A stretch of DNA of 34,715 nt from Pseudarthrobacter sp. AL07 (lineage in GTDB: Bacteria > Actinomycetota > Actinomycetes > Actinomycetales > Micrococcaceae): the NCBI RefSeq assembly GCF_029960665.1, contig NZ_JASBRB010000030.1:1-34715 (forward strand), given 5' to 3'. The stretch's first letter is position 1, and each line of letters begins with the position of its first letter. Position numbers and translations under genes: made by a program. Positions 32,509 to 34,715 of the stretch are shown here, piece by piece. Below the pieces are notes generated by a model. That model made no database searches. It saw only the letters and a list, made by a program, of their open reading frames with translations, and was not told the DNA's origin.

Positions 32509-33118
32509 TTGTTTCGAGCAGGTGCAGCTGCCCGGGGGAGTCGAGGTCTTCGCCGCCGGAGAGGTCGCTGCAGTCCACGAGGTCGATCAGTTCCGGGTGG
32601 GCCTGGAGGAAATGGCGTGCCCCGGCGTCGCCGGTTGCAGTGTCGGCGGCCTCAGCCCGGAGGCTGTAATCCAGGAGCAGCGGATGTCCCCGCCGGAGAT
32701 TTCCGTCCGGGCCACGGTAGGCGGCCGCTGCCACCCGGCCAGGCTGATGGGATGCCAGCATTCTGGCGACGGTTTCTGCCGTCAGGCCGGGCTGGTCCAC
32801 CAGCGCGATAAGCACGTGGTCCTCCGGGGCTGCTGCGGCGACCCCCGCCCGGAACGAACTTCCCATTCCGCCGGCCCAGTCCGGGTTGTCGATGACCCGG
32901 TGCCGGCTCAGGTCGGTGGCGGCACGCACCGTTACCGCGTCCGCGCCGAGCACCGCCACTACTTCCCGGCAGCCGCCCGCGAGCAGCACGTCTGCCAGGA
33001 CTTCAACGAGAGTGCTGCCGCGGAACCGGAGCAACGCCTTGGGCCCGAGCCCCAGCCGCGTCCCGGCGCCGGCGGCTAGCAGCACCGCCGTCGTGCGTGG
33101 TTTGTCCAGGTCAGCCAT
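32456..33118 (-). CDS. MobA/MocA-like molybdenum cofactor nucleotidyltransferase
   Basis: This is a 220-residue NTP-transferase-fold protein. The nucleotide-binding start is AVLLAAGAGTRLGLGPKALL (Gly-rich loop, then PK). Further motifs are GGMGSSFRAGV, the metal aspartate in ALVDQPGL, and RRGHPLLLD. This pattern matches MocA-type CTP:molybdopterin cytidylyltransferases and their MobA-like relatives, so it may prepare the cofactor for xanthine dehydrogenase; another nucleotidyl transfer is possible. The last 18 or so residues (TTRGQIRPIKPSNMGPI) are encoded by the dispersed hairpin repeat and are not part of the family fold, so an older stop has probably been displaced. It is first on its transcript, divergent from nothing nearby. 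Confidence 0.85.
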   Translation of the reverse strand: MADLDKPRTTAVLLAAGAGTRLGLGPKALLRFRGSTLVEVLADVLLAGGCREVVAVLGADAVTVRAATDLSRHRVIDNPDWAGGMGSSFRAGVAAAAPEDHVLIALVDQPGLTAETVARMLASHQPGRVAAAAYRGPDGNLRRGHPLLLDYSLRAEAADTATGDAGARHFLQAHPELIDLVDCSDLSGGEDLDSPGQLHLLETTTRGQIRPIKPSNMGPI

Positions 33119-33147
33119 CGCCCCAGCCTATCCAGCCACATGACAAA

Positions 33148-33180
33148 TGACGGCAGTGTTCCCAGGGAACACTGCCGTCA
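33148..33180 (-). terminator. Perfect palindrome after aceE
   Basis: TGACGGCAGTGTTCCC and its exact complement GGGAACACTGCCGTCA flank a single central base, giving a 16-base stem when folded with a few loop bases. It lies 21 bases after the aceE stop on the transcribed side. The following ATTTGTCA is only weakly U-rich. Confidence 0.75.
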
Positions 33181-33201
33181 ATGTGTGTCTCGACGAGTGA
33201 G

Positions 33202-34715
33202 TCAGGCGTCGCCGCCGGTGCCGCCGGTGGTCCCGGCGTTGACGTCCAGGAGCTTGTAGCGGTCCATCGCATAGGCGGGCACGCCGCCGTCCACCTCGCC
33301 GCGCGAAGCCAGCAACTGCAGAGTCTTCACCACAATCGAGTGGGTGTCGTTCTTGAAGAAGCGGCGGGCAGCTGCACGGGTGTCGGAGAAGCCGAAGCCG
33401 TCAGCTCCGAGCGACGCGAACTGGTGCGGGAGGAACTGGCGGATCTGGTCCGGGACGGCTTTCATGTAGTCGGTCACCGCCACCACTGGCCCCTGGGCAT
33501 CGGCGAGCTGCTGCGTGACGAACGGGACGCGGGCGGGCTTGCCCGGGTTCAGGAACGCCTCTTCCTCGGCGGCTAGCCCGTCGCGGCGCAGTTCGTTCCA
33601 GGACGTCACGGACCAGACGTCGGCGGAGACACCCCAGTCCTCGGCGAGGATCCGCTGGGCGTCGAGAGCCCAGGGGACGGAGACGCCGGAGGCCAGGATC
33701 TGGCTCTTGGGCCCTTCAAGACCCGACGCCGACACCCGGTAGATGCCTTTCAGCACTCCGTTGACGTCGAGGTTCTCAGGTTCGGCCGGCTGGGAGATGG
33801 GCTCGTTGTAGACCGTGATGTAGTACATGAGGTTCTTATCGGCTACAGGTCCGGTTCCATCGCCGCTTGCGGCCGGTCCGTACATGCGCTCGATGCCGTC
33901 GCGGATGATGTGGCCCATCTCGTACCCGTAGGCCGGGTCGTACGTGAGCACAGCCGGATTGGTGGAGGCAAGGATCGGGGAGTGGCCGTCGGCGTGCTGG
34001 AGGCCTTCACCGGTCAGGGTGGTCCGGCCGGCGGTGGCGCCGATGATGAAGCCGCGGGTCATCTGGTCCGCGGCGGCCCAGAAGGCGTCACCGGTGCGCT
34101 GGAAGCCGAACATGGAGTAGAACACGTAGACCGGGATCAGCGGTACGCCGTGGGTGGCGTAGGCGGTGCCGGCAGCCGTGAAGGCTGCGACCGCGCCGGC
34201 TTCGTTGATGCCGGGGTGGATCAGCTGGCCCTGGGCGGATTCCTTGTAGGCCAGGACCAGGTCCCGGTCCACGGACAGATACGCCTGGCCGTCCGGATTG
34301 TAGATCTTGGCCGTGGGGAAGAACGCGTCCATGCCGAAGGTCCGGGACTCATCCGGAACGATCGGGACAATACGGTGCCCGAACTTCTTATCCCTGAGCA
34401 GGTCCTTAAGCAGGCGTACGAAGGTCATGGTGGTGGCGGCCTGCTGCTTGCCGGAACCGCGCTTGGCGACCTCATAGGTTTTGGCGTCCGGCAGCTCCAC
34501 CGGAGCGTGGTCCGGCCGGCGCTCGGGGACGAAACCGCCCAGGGTGCGGCGGCGTTCCATGAGGTACTGGATCTCGGGGGAGTCCATGCCGGGGTGATAG
34601 TACGGGGGCCGGTAGAGGTCCGCGTCGAGCTGTTCGTCCGTGATGGGGATGCGGAGGTAGTCGCGGAACTTCTTCAGGTCATCGAGGGTGAGCTTTTTCA
34701 TCTGGTGGGTCGCGT
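33202..34715 (-). CDS. aceE: Pyruvate dehydrogenase E1 component (5' partial)
   Basis: This is the thiamine-diphosphate-dependent E1 subunit that decarboxylates pyruvate and acetylates E2 of the pyruvate dehydrogenase complex. Only the C-terminal 504 or so residues of the usual 910-920 are present. The frame runs off the right edge, reading [20 protein letters not shown], so the ATG at 34701 is internal. Homodimeric AceE landmarks include [76 protein letters not shown] and [14 protein letters not shown]. The C-terminus is rich in Gly and Thr (TTGGTGGDA). A palindromic terminator follows. It could use the pyruvate made by malic enzyme, but it is a general metabolic gene. Confidence 0.96.
   Translation of the reverse strand, partial: ATHQMKKLTLDDLKKFRDYLRIPITDEQLDADLYRPPYYHPGMDSPEIQYLMERRRTLGGFVPERRPDHAPVELPDAKTYEVAKRGSGKQQAATTMTFVRLLKDLLRDKKFGHRIVPIVPDESRTFGMDAFFPTAKIYNPDGQAYLSVDRDLVLAYKESAQGQLIHPGINEAGAVAAFTAAGTAYATHGVPLIPVYVFYSMFGFQRTGDAFWAAADQMTRGFIIGATAGRTTLTGEGLQHADGHSPILASTNPAVLTYDPAYGYEMGHIIRDGIERMYGPAASGDGTGPVADKNLMYYITVYNEPISQPAEPENLDVNGVLKGIYRVSASGLEGPKSQILASGVSVPWALDAQRILAEDWGVSADVWSVTSWNELRRDGLAAEEEAFLNPGKPARVPFVTQQLADAQGPVVAVTDYMKAVPDQIRQFLPHQFASLGADGFGFSDTRAAARRFFKNDTHSIVVKTLQLLASRGEVDGGVPAYAMDRYKLLDVNAGTTGGTGGDA

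Noticed and set aside
33202..34701. Complete 499-residue protein starting at the ATG at 34701
   Set aside because: The frame continues to the right edge with conserved AceE sequence (ATHQMKKL), so this methionine is internal and the gene is only partly in the window.

Overview
The window is high-GC DNA with strong Shine-Dalgarno sites, tightly packed operons and proteins typical of the Micrococcales. The uricase closely resembles the Arthrobacter type (302 residues, ending AGFC), so an Arthrobacter-like actinobacterium (Arthrobacter, Pseudarthrobacter, Paenarthrobacter) is the best guess. Both ends cut genes: a YVTN-type beta-propeller gene on the left and aceE (pyruvate dehydrogenase E1) on the right. 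No rRNA, tRNA, CRISPR array, transposase or phage gene was recognised.

Layout. 1-2914 is a decaying stretch: the propeller gene, then three broken genes on the minus strand (a GNAT acetyltransferase, a membrane protein with a one-base frameshift, and a COG2085-type NADP/F420 oxidoreductase with an internal deletion). 3002-4765 holds a PLP-dependent serine/threonine dehydratase and an alpha-carbonic anhydrase lipoprotein. 4921-8927 is a minus-strand operon read as IclR regulator, HutG-type formimidoylglutamase, a fused amino-acid-binding/permease protein and its ABC ATPase.

9131-32433 is a large purine-salvage and degradation region. Guanine deaminase and 8-oxoguanine deaminase feed xanthine and urate. 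Xanthine dehydrogenase (separate FAD subunit, fused Fe-S/molybdenum subunit, XdhC maturation factor) makes urate, and uricase opens the ring. Ureidoglycine aminohydrolase acts late in allantoin breakdown. Malate synthase and malic enzyme would carry the resulting glyoxylate through malate to pyruvate. Three nucleobase or ureide permeases (two NCS2, one NCS1) supply substrate. Allantoinase, allantoate amidohydrolase, ureidoglycolate lyase, HIU hydrolase and OHCU decarboxylase are not in the window. A MobA/MocA-like nucleotidyltransferase, plausibly for the molybdenum cofactor of xanthine dehydrogenase, lies beside the region.

Regulation. A second IclR regulator (14471-15226) sits in the region. 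A palindromic motif close to TTCCAC-N3-GTGGAA recurs upstream of the malic enzyme operon, uricase, a 62-residue unknown protein and the NCS1 operon. In the last two it lies at exactly the same distance (22 bases) from a matching promoter. The guanine deaminase mRNA has a long, strongly folded leader in which a hairpin covers the Shine-Dalgarno site, a candidate riboswitch.

Least explained parts: the leader before guanine deaminase, the 62-residue protein, the HpcH/HpaI-like protein between malate synthase and ureidoglycine aminohydrolase, the racemase-like enzyme with a Gly/Cys active-site pair, and a family of about 65-base hairpins present three times, one of which encodes the C-terminus of the nucleotidyltransferase.
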